A stretch of DNA of 64,000 bases from Ichthyophis bannanicus (taxonomy: Eukaryota > Chordata > Amphibia > Gymnophiona > Ichthyophiidae): the NCBI GenBank assembly GCA_033557465.1, contig CM066033.1, positions 591,820,438 to 591,884,437 of the forward strand, given 5' to 3'. This document shows positions 1 to 11,573 of this stretch, in pieces. Within the stretch, counting starts at the first letter, position 1, and each line of letters begins with the position of its first letter. A model generated the notes under the pieces. That model was not told the origin of the DNA. It made no database searches and was given only the letters and a program-made list of their open reading frames with translations. The position numbers were made by a program, and so were the translations under genes.

Positions 1-65
1 GAAGGGATGCATGACTGCGGACACTAAGTAGAAACAGCACCATAGCTCTTGCCAAAGTCTTGAGT

Positions 66-1194
66 GATTGATGGTTCCTCCTCTACTGCCATCCTGCTTT
101 CAGTTGGTGTACCTCAGGGCTCTGTCTTGGGATCTCTCCTTTCTCTCTCTACACTTAATCCCTTGGTGCATTTATTTTCTCCCGTGGTTTTCAGTACCAT
201 CTTTATGCTGATTATGCGCAGATCTACCTTTGTGTGCCTGAAACCTCTCCAGGAATCCAAACCTGGATCTCTGCCTGCTTATCCGAGATTGCTGCCATCT
301 GAAACTAAACATGGCCAAAACTGAGCTCCTTATCTTTTCTTCTAAATCCACCTCCCCACCTTCCTCCCTTCTTTATTTCTGTGGATAATGCTGCATTCCT
401 CCCTGTTTTCTCAACTCGCAACCTTGGGGTCACCTTTCACTCTACTCTCTCTTTCTCTGCACACATCCAACAGATGGCTAAAACCTGTCGCTTCTTTCTC
501 TATAACATTAGCACAATTTGTCCCTTCCTTTTTACATACACTACTAAGACACTTATCCACTCTTTAGTCACCTCCCGTCTAGACTATTGCAACTTCCTCC
601 TTGTTGGTCTCCTTCTGAATCATCTCTCTCCCCTTCAGTCTTTTCATAACTCAGCTGCACAGCTAATCTTCCGCCAACCTCGATATGCTCACATAACCCC
701 TCTTCTGAAGTCGCTTAACTTGCTCCCTATTCGTTTCCATATCCAGTTCAAACTTGTCCTGCTGACCTATAAGTGCACTCATTCTGCTGCTCCTCACTAC
801 CTCCCTATACCCCTCCTTTGGAACTCTGCTCTTCTGGCATATCCCTTCTTCTGTGCCCTTCTCTTCTACTGCCAACTCCAGACTTCGATCCTTCCACCTT
901 GCTGCTCCTTATTCCTGGAACAAACTATCTGAGTCTGTGCATCAGGATTCATCTCTGACCCTTTTCAAATCCAGGCTGAAAACTCATCTCTTCGAGGCTG
1001 CTTTTGGATCCTAATCTACTTAGTCTCCTATGTGCTTCCTTACCATTCTCCTAGATGTATCCTTGCCCTCAGCTGTTGTTTTGTCTGTCTTGACTAGATT
1101 GTAAACTCTGAGAAGGGACTGTCTTTTAATGTGTCTGTACAGAACTGCGTACACCTTGTAGTACTATACAAATGATAAGTAGAAGTAGTAAATA
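66..1194 (+). mobile_element. L2-type LINE fragment, copy 1 (3' half of ORF2 plus tail)
   Basis: The fragment is the 3' end of an L2-clade non-LTR retrotransposon. It starts just before the RT motif GVPQGSVLG (about 103-130) and runs through the C-terminal region typical of L2/CR1 ORF2 proteins: a cysteine-poor stretch with SAHIQQM, LIHSLVTSRLDYCN and AAQLIFRQPR, then LLTYKC, ending near LKTHLFEAAFGS at about 970-1010. The frame is broken several times between 64 and 1010, so no protein can be made. The 3' UTR carries GATTGTAAACTCTGAGAAGGGACTG and ends in the short repeat CTATACAAATGATAAGTAGAAGTAG near 1160-1194. The RT catalytic YADD region survives only as a degraded YADY-like stretch near 200. 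It aligns along its whole length with the second copy at about 2290-3411, so both are the same family. Confidence 0.8.
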
Positions 1195-1489
1195 GTGAAC
1201 ACAAGGTAGATGAAGATAGAACTATATAAATAAAGAACTAGAGGGTCATAGAGTGAGAGAGTAACAGGGACACAGGGGGAACAAATGAGCTGTGTGCCAA
1301 ACAAATGGAAAGGGATAAGACAATATAATATTTATGGAAGTACTATAAGAAAAAGTGTACAATGGAAGATGGGAGCAGCTAGAAGAGATTATTGGAATTT
1401 AAGATGGTAACCAATAAGGAGAAATGAGAAGAGAAAATGAGTAAGGAATTAAAATATAGACTAGAACAAGATTTGCCAAGCAAGAGTAC
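1195..1489. other. Unassigned AT-rich spacer between two L2 copies
   Basis: About 295 bp of purine- and AT-rich sequence with GAGAGAGTAACAGGGACACAGGGGG-like patches. I see no coding frame, terminal repeat or RNA gene in it. Confidence 0.5.
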
Positions 1490-3411
1490 TATGTCCATCT
1501 GACTAAGTCTCTTACTTCCTACCCTCGCCGTCACTTTGCTACGTTCAACTCTTTCTTCAAGGTTCCTCCTCCCCCAGTTCCTCCTTCACTGTCTCCCAGA
1601 CCTTGACTGACTACTTAGATGACAAAGTCCAGAGGATTAGCCTTGAATTCTCTGCAAGGTCACCTCCACCTCATCTTCCCTCTCTTCAATCCCAAATCCT
1701 TCCCTCGCCTTCGGTCACCCTTTCTTCCTTTTCTGAAATCGCCGAGAAGGAAACTGCAAATCTCCTCTCCTCCTCCAACTGACTACCTGCTCTTCTGATC
1801 CTATACCCACCCATCTACTAAGCTCATCCCTTCCATCTGTCATATCCTTAACCTATCTCAGTCCACTGCAACGGTTCCTGTGGCCTTCAAACATGCTGTG
1901 GTTACACCTCTCCTCAAAAACCTTCACTAGATCCTACCTGTCCTTCCAGCTATCATCCTATCTCTCTCCTCCCCTTTGCTTCAAAACTACTTGAACGAGT
2001 GGTTCAGTACCAATTTCTTGACTTTCTTTCCTCTCAAACCCTTCTGGACCCACTGCAATCTGGCTTTTGTTCTCTACATTCCACAGAAAGAATTCTTGCC
2101 AGAATCTCCAGCGACTTTGTTCTTTCCAGATCCAAAGGCCTCTACTCAATTCTCATCCTTCTTCACCTTTCTGCTGCCTTTGACACTGTCAGTCATCACC
2201 TTCTCCTTGATACCCTGTCCTCCTTGGATTTAGGGGCTCTGTTCTGTCCTGATTTTCTTCTTACCTCTTTCATCGCACTTTTGGTGTATGCTATGGTGGA
2301 TCCTCTTCTACTGCCATCCCGCTTTCAGTTTATGTACCTCGGGGCTCTGTCTTGGGACCTCTTCTTTTCTCTCTCTACAATCAGTCCCTTGGTGCACTTA
2401 TTTCCTCCCATGGCTTTCAGTACCATCTTTATGCTGACAATTCTCAGATCTATCTTTCTATTCCTGAAATCTCTTCAGGAATTGAGGCCCAGATCTCTGC
2501 CTGCATATTTGAGATTGCTGCCTGGATGTCTCACTGCTGTCTGAAACTGAACATGACCAAAACAGCTCCTTACCTTTCCCCCTAACCAACCTTCCCCCTT
2601 CCTTCCTTCCTTCTCTGTTTCTGTGGAAAACTCTACATTCCTCCCTGTTTTCTCAGCTCATAACATTGGGGTCATTTTTGACTCTACTCTCTCTTTCTCT
2701 GCACACATCCAACAGATAGCTAGAATTTGTTGCGTCTTTCTCTATAACACCAGCAAAATTCATCACTTCCTTTCTACACACATTACTAAGACCCTTATCC
2801 ACTCACTAGTCACCTCCCATCTTGACTATTGTAACCTGCTCCTCACTTGTCTTCCTCTGAATCATCTTTCTTCCCTTCAATCTGTTCGAAACTCAGCTGC
2901 ACGGCTTATCTTCCACTAGTGCCTCTATGCTCATGTAACCCCTCTTCTTGAGTCACTTCACTGGCTCCCTATTCATTTCCGCATCCAGTTTAAATTTCTC
3001 CTACTTACCTACAAGTGCATTCATTCTACAACTGCTCACTACCTTTCCTCTCTTATCTCACTCTACACTTCTCCTCTGGAATGCCGCTTCTCTGACAGTT
3101 CCTTCTTCTGTGCCCTTCTCTGCCACTGCCAACTCCAGACTTTGTCCATTCCACTTTGCTGCTCCATATGTCTAGAATAGACTACCTGAGTCGGTGTGTC
3201 AGGTTCCTTCTCTGGCCCTATTCAAATCCAGGCACAAAACCCACCTCTTTGAGGCTGCTTTTGGATCCTGAAGCCCCTCATTCTCTCGATCACTATTTAT
3301 GTGTATCTTACCATACTCTAGTCCCCAGTTTTGCAATATTTTTTTTCATCGTGATTAGATTGTAAGCTCTGATGAGCAAGGGACTATGTCGTACATCTTT
3401 ATGTACCCAAC
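1490..3411 (+). mobile_element. L2-type LINE, copy 2 (RT domain to 3' tail, decayed)
   Basis: The element is a longer copy of the LINE at 66-1194. It starts in the linker between endonuclease and RT, near SYPRRHFATFNSFF at about 1515. It then shows the RT finger and palm motifs: LDLSAAFDTV-like text around 2160-2200, [12 protein letters not shown] text around 2330-2360, and [16 protein letters not shown] at about 2425-2470, where the second aspartate of the YADD motif reads as asparagine. The C-terminal L2 domain follows (2620-3260) and the 3' UTR with TTAGATTGTAAGCTCTGATGAGC ends near 3411. Stops and frameshifts are frequent and the 5' half (ORF1, endonuclease) is missing. The target-primed 5' truncation seen here is normal for LINEs. 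It is inactive and unrelated to any host gene. Confidence 0.8.
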
Positions 3412-3957
3412 CAAAAAAACACACTAAGAGTGATCAAATAGAGATATCACACCAACACTCCTAGCAAAAAATATATTTTCAAAGTCTTCAATATTTCAAA
3501 CATACTAATGTAAGCCCAAAGCTATGTTTTCACCAGGCTCTGTAGAGCTTATGCACAAGAATGGCAGCTATTCGTCTAGATCATCAAAATACCTTCAAAA
3601 TAAGAGGGCAATCTTGCCTAAAAAGCCCCTGCTCGCCACAGTGCAAATATCTATACTCTCCTTCTCTGTGTTCCTTGTCTGGTTTATTTTCCCCATCTTC
3701 CCTTCCCTTGCAATCCTTTCTCCAGAAGGTCTCCTGCCTGGGAAGCATACCTGCAACATTCCTTAGGGAAAATGGTTCCTGACTCTCCTTTCTCTTGTCC
3801 TGATTCCTGAAGGGTTTGTATGTCCAGTTGGAGATAACATTTCCTGGTCCTTATCTTGGACTTCTTCCTGCCATATATCTTTCATTGTACTTGGTGACAT
3901 CTTTCAAACTCGCAAAAGTAAAAATAAAGTTTTAATGATTCTAGAACTGTTTTGATA
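3412..3957. other. Unassigned spacer
   Basis: AT-rich sequence after the L2 tail. Short open frames here (for example around 3524-3782) show no recognisable domain and I treat them as chance. I see no RNA gene and no clear repeat. Confidence 0.4.
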
Positions 3958-4247
3958 AATTCTTATTTATTTATTTAACATTTCTTATATACCACCTTTC
4001 ATGATATCAAGGCGGTTTACATTGAACAAATTGAAATTTACATTATAACTTGGAGCTAACTATTTTACAGGGAACATGGGCAATGGAGGGTTAAGTGGCT
4101 TGCCCAAGACCACAAGGAGCACCTATGGGACTAGAAACCCCAGTCCTTCCGGCCCAAGGTTGCTGTCCTCTAGTGGGGATTTGAAACCCCGACCTTCCGG
4201 CCTGAGGTAACTTGCCCCAACCACTAGGCCACTCCTCCCTCATAATA
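3958..4247 (-). repeat. tRNA-headed SINE, antisense copy
   Basis: Read on the minus strand, the element begins GAGGAGTGGCCTAGTGGTTGG. This contains an A-box-like GTGGCCTAGTGG, and a B-box-like GGTTTCAAATCC follows about 45 bases later. A second partial copy of the same GGCCGGAAGG...GGGTTT...TCCCA block follows, so the head looks internally duplicated. The tail reads TGTAAACCGCCTTGAT...GGTATATAAGAAATGTTAAATAAATAAATAA. It is essentially the same SINE as the sense copy at 5447-5712. The tail is shared with the LINE at 4885-7888, as expected for a SINE mobilised by that LINE. Confidence 0.8.
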
Positions 4248-4370
4248 ATTCTGTATTAGTTATCAAAACTTAAAACCATCAAAGTGGCCAAAATAATGGT
4301 TCATATAAAGAGTTATGGGGCAATGCAGTCAGCATTTTTTGTAAATGTAAGCCACCATGGTTAAATTAAA

Positions 4371-4545
4371 TTCTCCAGGACCAAGCAGGAAGTCAGTCCT
4401 CACATATGGGTGACGTTGGCGCCGACGGAGCCCTCGTGCGGAGCATTTCCCCAGTTTTCAAAGAAAGCCTTTGGGAATGCAGCGCGCCTGCGTGGTCCCC
4501 TTCCTGCCCAAGGGTGCCATCTTGCTCAGTCTTTCTTTTTTCGCA
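4371..4545 (+). repeat. DIRS-A left inverted terminal repeat
   Basis: Bases 4393-4545 are the reverse complement of about 12900-13040. They share CACATATGGGTGACG, GGAGCATTTCCCCAG, GCGCGCCTGCGTGGTCCCCTTCC and GGTGCCATCTTGCTCAGTC. The outermost 25-30 bases differ from the right repeat (CAAGCAGGAAG against GAGCAGCAGG). This asymmetry is typical of DIRS ends, and the internal complementary region carries a copy of both versions. Confidence 0.9.
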
Positions 4546-4782
4546 GAGCCTGACGGACGTGAGTTCGTGTCACCCGGAAAAAGTTGATTTTTTTTTCTGC
4601 GATTTTCGCGTTGTCTTATCCGGTTCAACGCCGGTTCCTCTTCCCGCCTGGGCTCAGTACACCGGTATCGAGTCCGGAGTTTTGATTTTCGGTTTTTGTC
4701 CTTCGTGACTAGCATTCGCGCTCTTTTTGTATTTTCACTGGCAGCCCGGTCTTTTGACCTTGCAGGGGCCCTTTTTCCCCCG

Positions 4783-4884
4783 ATGGCTGCCAGCGGGTTC
4801 AAAAAGTGTGATTGGTGCAAGAAACTTATGTCTCTCACCAACACACATGATTGCTGCCTCCGATGCCTCGGGCCCGACCATGAC
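4783..4884 (+). pseudogene. DIRS-A gag, 5' exon-like piece (interrupted)
   Basis: The ATG at 4783 opens a Gag frame with the DIRS zinc motif: CDWC, then a THDCC.RCLGPDH block. The same motif starts Gag in DIRS-C at 27576. The frame is cut after GPDHD at 4884 by a LINE insertion and resumes at 7891 (DPLACGLCGKMPSKAL). The start was chosen by alignment with DIRS-C. The role inferred from the family is a nucleocapsid/capsid protein. Confidence 0.85.
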
Positions 4885-7800
4885 TTGGTTAATTGGTGAC
4901 TTCAACTTACCATCTCTTCAAGACAGCCAGTCAGCAGCATTTCTAGATGCCCTAGAAGAACTAGGTTACAAACAATATGTTGACTCTCCCACCCACATCA
5001 AGGGAGGTAAACTTGACCTCATCTTCGCACCTCAGACCAACGCCACTACATCCCAAGTCCTCGCACTGTCCATAACACCAGTGCCCTGGTCCGATCACAA
5101 TCTACTCAGATTCCACATACCCATGAGTACATTCAACAAGAGTCGAAAGATAACCAATACTACCAGAATCCCAACAGCCCGCTTCCGACCACTCAACCAG
5201 AGTATAGTCCTAGAGAATCTCTGACCCCTTATGACCAACACAACCCTCAACTTAGACGATCTCATATCCAAATGGGACGAGAACCTTAGAGCTGCCTCCC
5301 GTCCATCATACACCGAAAAGAAAATAAGACAACGGGAACATGCACCATGGTTCTCCAATGACCTACGAACATCACTCCACCACCTACGCAAACTTGAGAG
5401 ACGGTGGCGCCGAACCCACTCCCCCGAGACACATGCTGCATACAACTAGTGGTTGGGGCAAGGTACTTCAGGCCGGAAGGTCGGGGGTTCAAATCCCACT
5501 AGAGGACAGCAACCTTGGGCCGGAAGGACTGGGGTTTCTAGTCCCACAGGTGCTCCTTGTGGTCTTGGGCAAGCCACTTAACCCTCCATAGCCCATGTTC
5601 CCTGTAAAATAGTTATCTCCAAGTTATAATGCCCTGTTCAATGTAATTTCAGTTTGTTCAATGTAAACCGCACTGATGCAGAATAGCGCGGTATATAAGA
5701 GAATGCAAATAATAATCACGCACCGTGAGAAGATAATGCAGAGAAGGAAACTTTACCACACAGATATATTGAAACGTGCCATCAATAAACCACATGCCCT
5801 GTTCAATATTGTAAAGTCTATAACAGGGGAACCGGTGTCAGCTCAACCATCAATGCCTCAACCACAGCATTACTCAAACTATTTACAATCAAAGATGATT
5901 AAGACCAACACAAACATAAGAGCCAGCAACCTCTTCGTATCGCCTGAAGCACTCCAAGCAACACCATTATGCAATTTCACCATGGTATCTAATAAAGAGG
6001 TTGAAGACATCATACCCTCTATCAACCCCAGCACTGCACCCAACAACCCCTGCCCAGCAAGCTGGATCAGGGAACTTCGACACGACCTAAGCCAAATCCT
6101 GAGCAAAATTCTGAATCAGTCCTTTTTAACTGGTTCGTTCCTGCAGAGCCTAAAACACACCTCAATCAGGCCGCTACTGAAAAACAGCAGACTAGACCCA
6201 TCCAAAGTGGAATCGTTTAGACCAATCTCGGGCATCCCCCTGCTTGCCAAGATCATCGAAAAAGCTGCTCAACAACAAATCCAGCATCATATCAATACTT
6301 GAAGCACCGCTAGATCCTTCCCAACACGGCTTCAGGGAAGCACACGGAGTTGACACCGTCCTTACAACCCTCTTCAACGACTTGGTCACAGGAATAAACA
6401 ACACCCAACAAGGATTCGTCCTCATCTTTCTGGACATCTCTGCTGCCTTTGACCCTGTGAACCATGATATACTCTTACAACGCCTAAAAGAAAAGGGGAT
6501 TCAAAGCACGGCACTAGAATGGTGCAAATCCTACCTATCCAATAGGTGGCAACAAGTCAAGGCAGGCCACATATCCTCAGAACCATTTTTGCAGACACAG
6601 GGGGTGCCTCAAGGTTCGTCCTTATTGGCAATGATGTTTAATATCTACATGCAGCCGATATGTGACTTGATCCGATCCTTCAACGTACAATGGCTTGCTT
6701 ATGCAGACGACATCCTCCTTTACATGCCGTTCACAATTGACCAACCAGTGCTCTCCCCAATAATAAGATGCTTCGAAGCTGTAGCTGACTGGCTGTTGAC
6801 ACAAAATCTACGGATCAACCATGACAAAACTGATGTTCTATTCGTCACGAGGAACCGGAAGTTCATACCTCCCCCATCACTACAGGCCAACAACGCAGAG
6901 TTGAAATCCAAATCCACTATCCGTTATCTAGGCATCATGCTCGATCAGCACCTTGATATGTCAACACATGTAAAAACGTCACAAAGGCAATATATCATAA
7001 GATCAGAAAGCTGCGTTATCTTCGCCCCCTACTGGATTTTACCGACTACCGGACAACCTTCCAGGCATTAGTCCTCCCACATCTGGACTTCGCTAACATC
7101 ATCCTCCACGGACTCTTACAATCAACCTTAAATCCGCTCCACCTAGCTATGAACGCAGCTGCAAGAGTCCTTTCTGGATCGTCAAGATCTGACCACATAA
7201 CTCCAATCATGAAAGAACTGCATTGGCTACCATTACATGCCAGACTCCAATACAAGTCAATAGTCCTTACATTCAAAGCCCTAAATAACCACCCCTCTAC
7301 GCCAGTCAGCAAGCTAATCCACAGTACCCTGGAAAATAGAAACAGGAGACCTACAACAATGAACACCTTAGTAGTCCCCAAGATGACGACAAAATGCACA
7401 AAGACAACCTCCAACAGGGCCTTCTCCATATTTGCTCCTTTAAACTGGAATGCCCTTCCCCATGAAATCCGAGGCATCAAAAGTCTAGCCCCATTCAGAA
7501 AAGCCTTGAAACACCACCTGTTCACAAAATTCTACCCGGAAACAATCCAAGGTAAACACTCAATTAGCAACCTACCCGCATGTCCCAGCCGCCCTAACAC
7601 CCTAACACAAACAGAAAATGGTTAACCTGCACATAAGTCCCACTGCTAACCATCACATGTGTACTGTCCACCCACAAATGCACATGTAACAACTAGATGA
7701 GTTAGAGAAGTGTACATAGTATAAAGTTAGCTTGTAAATAGTTTTCCCGGTTTTCTGTATGTTTAATATCCTGTTTCACTATAAACTCAATGTTGCCTGT

Positions 7801-7888
7801 ATGCATTGTAGTATATTTTTGTTTGATGTACACCGCACTGATTATAATAGCTCGGTATAGAAGAAATGTTAAATAAATAAATAAATAA
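4885..7888 (+). mobile_element. L2-like LINE inserted in DIRS-A gag
   Basis: This is a 5'-truncated non-LTR retrotransposon of the L2/Jockey group, bounded by ATGAC at 4880-4884 and again at 7889-7893, which is a possible short target duplication. It starts in the C-terminal half of an APE endonuclease (GDFNLPSLQDSQS at about 4900; WSDHNLLRFHIP at about 5090). It then has a full RT (5725-7070): SAAFDPVNHDILL, GVPQGSSLLAMMFN and LAYADDILLYMPF with the catalytic YADD at about 6700. The L2-type C-terminal domain follows (NAAARVLSGSSRSDHITP, 7150-7550). The 3' UTR ends CACCGCACTGAT...GGTATAGAAGAAATG(TTAAATAAA)n. A SINE interrupts it at 5447-5712, and several frameshifts (for example near 6300 and 7070) inactivate it. 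Confidence 0.87.
5447..5712 (+). repeat. tRNA-headed SINE, sense copy inside the LINE
   Basis: It carries CTAGTGGTTGGGGCAAGG (A-box region) and GGTTCAAATCCCACTAG (B-box region), then the same duplicated GGCCGGAAGG block and the tail AATGTAAACCGCACTGAT...GCGGTATATAAGAGAATG. It splits the LINE frame after the residues HAAYN. The copy lacks the first 10-15 bases found in the antisense copy at 3958-4247. The target duplication is not clear. Confidence 0.8.
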
Positions 7889-7890
7889 AT

Positions 7891-9662
7891 GACCCACTGG
7901 CCTGTGGCCTGTGTGGAAAAATGCCGTCGAAGGCGCTTTGGAGCTGTCAGCATCAACATGAGCGAATTTTCTCTGACTCCGCGTCCGGCAGGGCCCGGAC
8001 TTCGTTAGAGGCCTTGACATCTCGGGAGTCTGACCCCAAGCGCCGTCGGGGTTCCTCTGAAAGGGAGTCTCCCACCCAGGAGCACAGAAGGAAGAAAAAA
8101 CTCGCAAGGGCGTCGTCGGTGGAGGCTCCTGGTTCCTCGAGGGCCAGGTCGCGTAGCCCTGATCGCCGCCCCGGGCTGTCTGAGTCAGAGAGGCCTTCCA
8201 AGCTACCTCGTGTGGAGCCGGAGTCCCAGAGTCATGTAAGTGCAGTTGTCCTTGTGGACTCTCCTCTGGGGGAGCCGATGTCGGGCCCGACGCCGTTGGG
8301 GCCAGAGTCGGGGGCTGCTGAGCCTCCTGAGCTTGGACTCAGGTTGACGGCCTTGGAGAACAGCTTGGCTGCCTTCATGGAATAGCAGCGAGTGCTGATC
8401 GCCGGTCTGACCGGTGCATCTGCCCCGACCACCGGGACCTCGACATCTAAGTCGACCCTGGAGACTGAGCCGATCCTCGAGTCAATGAAGTCTCCTCGGT
8501 CAAGGTCTCCCTCGACCTACCGTGCAGGGCCGAGGTCATCGATGCCGATACCCTCGCTGTCGGGGCGGGTGGCACCGAGGCCCACACGGCCGGAGCCGCT
8601 CGATTCCTCCTCGAAGGAGTCGGAGTGGGAGACGGAGGACGAGGAGTCCCCGGACACCTTCCGGACCCGGTGCGTCCCTTCGGACTCACCGGAGTCCAAG
8701 CCTCAGAGACGGTCCTCCCCAGAGGATACCCAGTTCTTGGACTTCATGAGGGACATGGCCAAAGCCTTGGCCTTCCCTGCGGATGCCGAGGAGGAGCCTC
8801 GAGCTGAAGAGCTCGATGCCCTCCAGTATGATTTTCCTCCGAAGGAAGCCTTGACTGTACCGGTTCCTCCGATGCTGGAACGGCTGCTCTTCCTTATGTG
8901 GGAGGCACCGGCCTCAACGTCGGTTCTTAGTAAACGGGTCGATTCCACTCCATGGTTGTGGAATCGGCCATGCACCATCTGAAGAGTCAGAAGATGCACT
9001 CCTTGGTGTCCCCCACGGCCGGGAGGCCCGGAACCTGGATGCCCTCGGTAGAAAGTGCTTCCAGGACTCTATGCGATCTTGCCGTGTCCAGACCTACCAG
9101 CTGTACATGGGCATGTACCTACGAGACCTGGCAAAGGAGATTGCCGGGTTCTCAGCTGGCCTCTCCGAGGAACCTTTGCAGAGGTTCAAGGCTTTGTCAA
9201 CAGAGATTCGAGAGTGCTCGAAGTTTATCTCTCGAGCAGCCTATGATGGCTTCGAGGCTTCGGCCCGGGTAGCCGCGGCTGGCATCGGTGCACGCCGTCA
9301 GGCCTGGTTACAGTTATCAGACCTGGAGCCATGGGTGCAGAACAAGTTGGTCGATGTCCCTTGCCGAGGTGAAAACCTTTTCGGTAAGCGCATGACTGAA
9401 AAGGCTGCAGAAATCGAGACTGAGACTCTCACCAGGAACGCTGTCCAGGAAGACTTCTGCCCCTTCTCAGAAAAAGAACAGCTCGGGAAAGAAGCCCTTT
9501 TTCCCGAGGAAGGGTGCTGCCTACAAATCCTACGCTCAATACCAGGCCTCTCCAGCTCCCCAACAGGGCCAGCAGGCCAAGGGGCAGGGGCATGGGCCCC
9601 GTAGGCAGAAGACCCCCAAGCCGCCAGCTCCGGCTCCTGCACAGCAGGGAGTGGGGTTTTGA
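7891..9662 (+). pseudogene. DIRS-A gag, main part
   Basis: The frame resumes with DPLACGLCGKMPSKALW, completing the zinc-binding head. A low-complexity Ser/Arg/Pro/Glu region follows (7990-8700). The conserved capsid-like core runs from about 8700 to 9420: FLDFMRDMAKALAF, EEPRAEELDALQYD, VPPMLERLLFLMW, YQLYMGMYLRDLAKEIAGF and CRGENLFGKRMTEKAAE. A basic tail follows and the frame ends at TGA 9660-9662 after QQGVGF. Damage includes an in-frame TAG at about 8383 and frameshifts near 8940 and 9440. The C-terminal ending matches copy B (stop at 15833-15835), which shows that Gag in this family ends before RT begins. Confidence 0.85.
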
Positions 9663-11573
9663 CTCCCACAGCATAGCCTCTTCTCCACCGCTGGCTCCAC
9701 TCAGCACAGGAGGTCGGCTGACCCTGTACGCCTACAGGTGGCCAGCCATCACAGGGGATACCTGGGTCCTGAGCATAGTCCAAAAGGGCTACATGCTCTA
9801 ATTCCACCAGCTACCCCCCTCCTACTTTCCAGGGGAGCCTCCAAGACTCCCTCTGCACAGAAACCTCCTCCTTCAGGAGTTGGCAAGTCTCCTAAAGGAA
9901 CAGACGGTGGAACCGGTGCCTCACCACCTGGAAGGGGCAAGGCTTCTACTCCAGGTACTTCCTGGTACCAAAAAGGACAGGAGGCCTCCAGCCTATCCTA
10001 GACTTGCAAAACCTAAACAAGTTTCTGGAGAGGGAAAAGTTCAAGATGCTTACCCTTTGGATTCTACTGCCCTACCTCCAGCAGGGAGATTGGCTATGCT
10101 CCTTAAACCTCAAGGATGCTTATACTCACATTCTCATCCATCCAGACCACAGACAATATCTCAGATTTGTGGTGGGAGGAAACCATTTTCAGTACAGAGT
10201 ACTTCCCTTTGGCCTAACTTCCGCCCCCAGGGTTTTCACCAAATGCCTGGCGGTAGTGGCGGCCTATCTCAGAAATCAGGGAATTTTTGTCTTCCCATAC
10301 CTGGACGACTGGCTCATCAGGGGTCAGTCTCTCCAGGAGGCCAGACAAGCCACTCTTTGCACTGTCTCTCTTCTTCAGCTTCTGGGCTTTGTCAAACTAT
10401 GCAAAGTCCATTTTGCTCCCCTCACAGAACCTAGAGTTTATAGGGGCAAGACTAGACACCCTGCAGGCAAGAGCTTACTTGCCTGAGGACAGGGCCCACA
10501 GATTGATGGACTTGGCCAGCCAGTTCCAAAGCAATTTTCAGGTCTTCCCCAGGCACTTCCTTCGGCTCCTGGGCCACATGGCATCCACGGTAGATGTGAC
10601 CCCGAATGCCCATCTGCACATGCGGGCTGCTCAGTGATGCTTCAGAGCTCAGTGGGCACAAGCCACAGGTGACCTCTGAGACAGAATAAGGGTATCCAAA
10701 CCACTCTTGGACTCCTTGCAGTGGTGGCTATATCTCCCAAACCTTCTCAGGGGGGTACCCTTTCAGGCCCCAGCACATACAAGGGTGCTGACGACTGATG
10801 CTTCCTTAAAGGGCTGGGGTGCACATTGCCAGGGCACATGCACTCAAGGCCTCTGGTCTTCTTGGGAGGCCACACAGCAGATCAATCTGTTGGAGCTGCA
10901 AGCAATCCGCTTGGCTCTCCAGACTTTTTCTCATGCCCTCTCTGACCAGCCTGTCTTAATTCAGACAGACAATCAGGTAGCAATGTTCTTTGTGAACAAG
11001 CAAGGGGGCACAGGGTCCAGACTCCTATGTCAGGAGGCGCAGGTCCTTTGCTCCTTTGCAGTCAAACATGGCATGTTTCTCAAAGCAGTTTATCTACCTG
11101 GTCAGGAGAACTTCTTGGCAGACAAACTAAGCAGGATTCTCCAGTCTCACGAATGGCAGTTGAATCCACTGGTGGTCCAGCAGATCTTTTTATGATGGGG
11201 ACTTCCATCAATCGAACTCTTTGCAAGCCCACTGAACCCTCAGCTGCCCAGTTTTTGCTCCAGACAGCAGCATCCCCTGAGAATGGCAGCAGATGTGTTT
11301 CTGATCTCTTGGTCTACGGGCCTCCTGTATACATTTCCTCCCACGCTCCTGGTGGCCTGAACTCTGTTCAAGATTCTACGGGACAAGGCCTCGGTGATTC
11401 TGGTAGCCCTCAGATGGCAGAGGCAACCGTGGTTTCCACTTCTTCTGCAGTTGGCGGTGGAAACTCCATTCTCTCTAGGGTTGCAATCCGATCTCCTGTC
11501 TCAGAATCAGGGATCCCTTCTGCACCCCAGTCTCAGATCCCTCAATCTGATGGCCTGGCTGCTGAAAGGATAG
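9663..11573 (+). pseudogene. DIRS-A RT / RNase H / methyltransferase-like ORF
   Basis: Domains in order are RT (about 9700-10640), RNase H (about 10780-11160) and the DAM-type methyltransferase-like region found in DIRS1-like elements (about 11190-11480). RT shows LKDAYTHILIHPDHRQYLRF, LPFGLTSAPRVFTKCL and the catalytic FPYLDDWLIRG at about 10296-10325. RNase H shows LTTDASLKGWGAHC, LLELQAIRLAL, QTDNQVAMFFVNKQGGTGS and LPGQENFLADKLSR. The last region has GLPSIELFASPLN and LLYTFPPTLLVA. Frameshifts (near 9940 and 10390) and stops (for example TAG/TGA near 9800, 10637 and 11195) break the frame. Its stop TAG is at 11571-11573. It would copy the element's RNA into the circular DNA. Confidence 0.87.

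Noticed and set aside
4458..4844. Minus-strand open frames across the DIRS-A leader and similar minus-strand frames across every DIRS gag
   Set aside because: They are antisense shadows of GC-rich gag sequence, with no domain and no conservation between copies A and C beyond what the plus-strand gene imposes.
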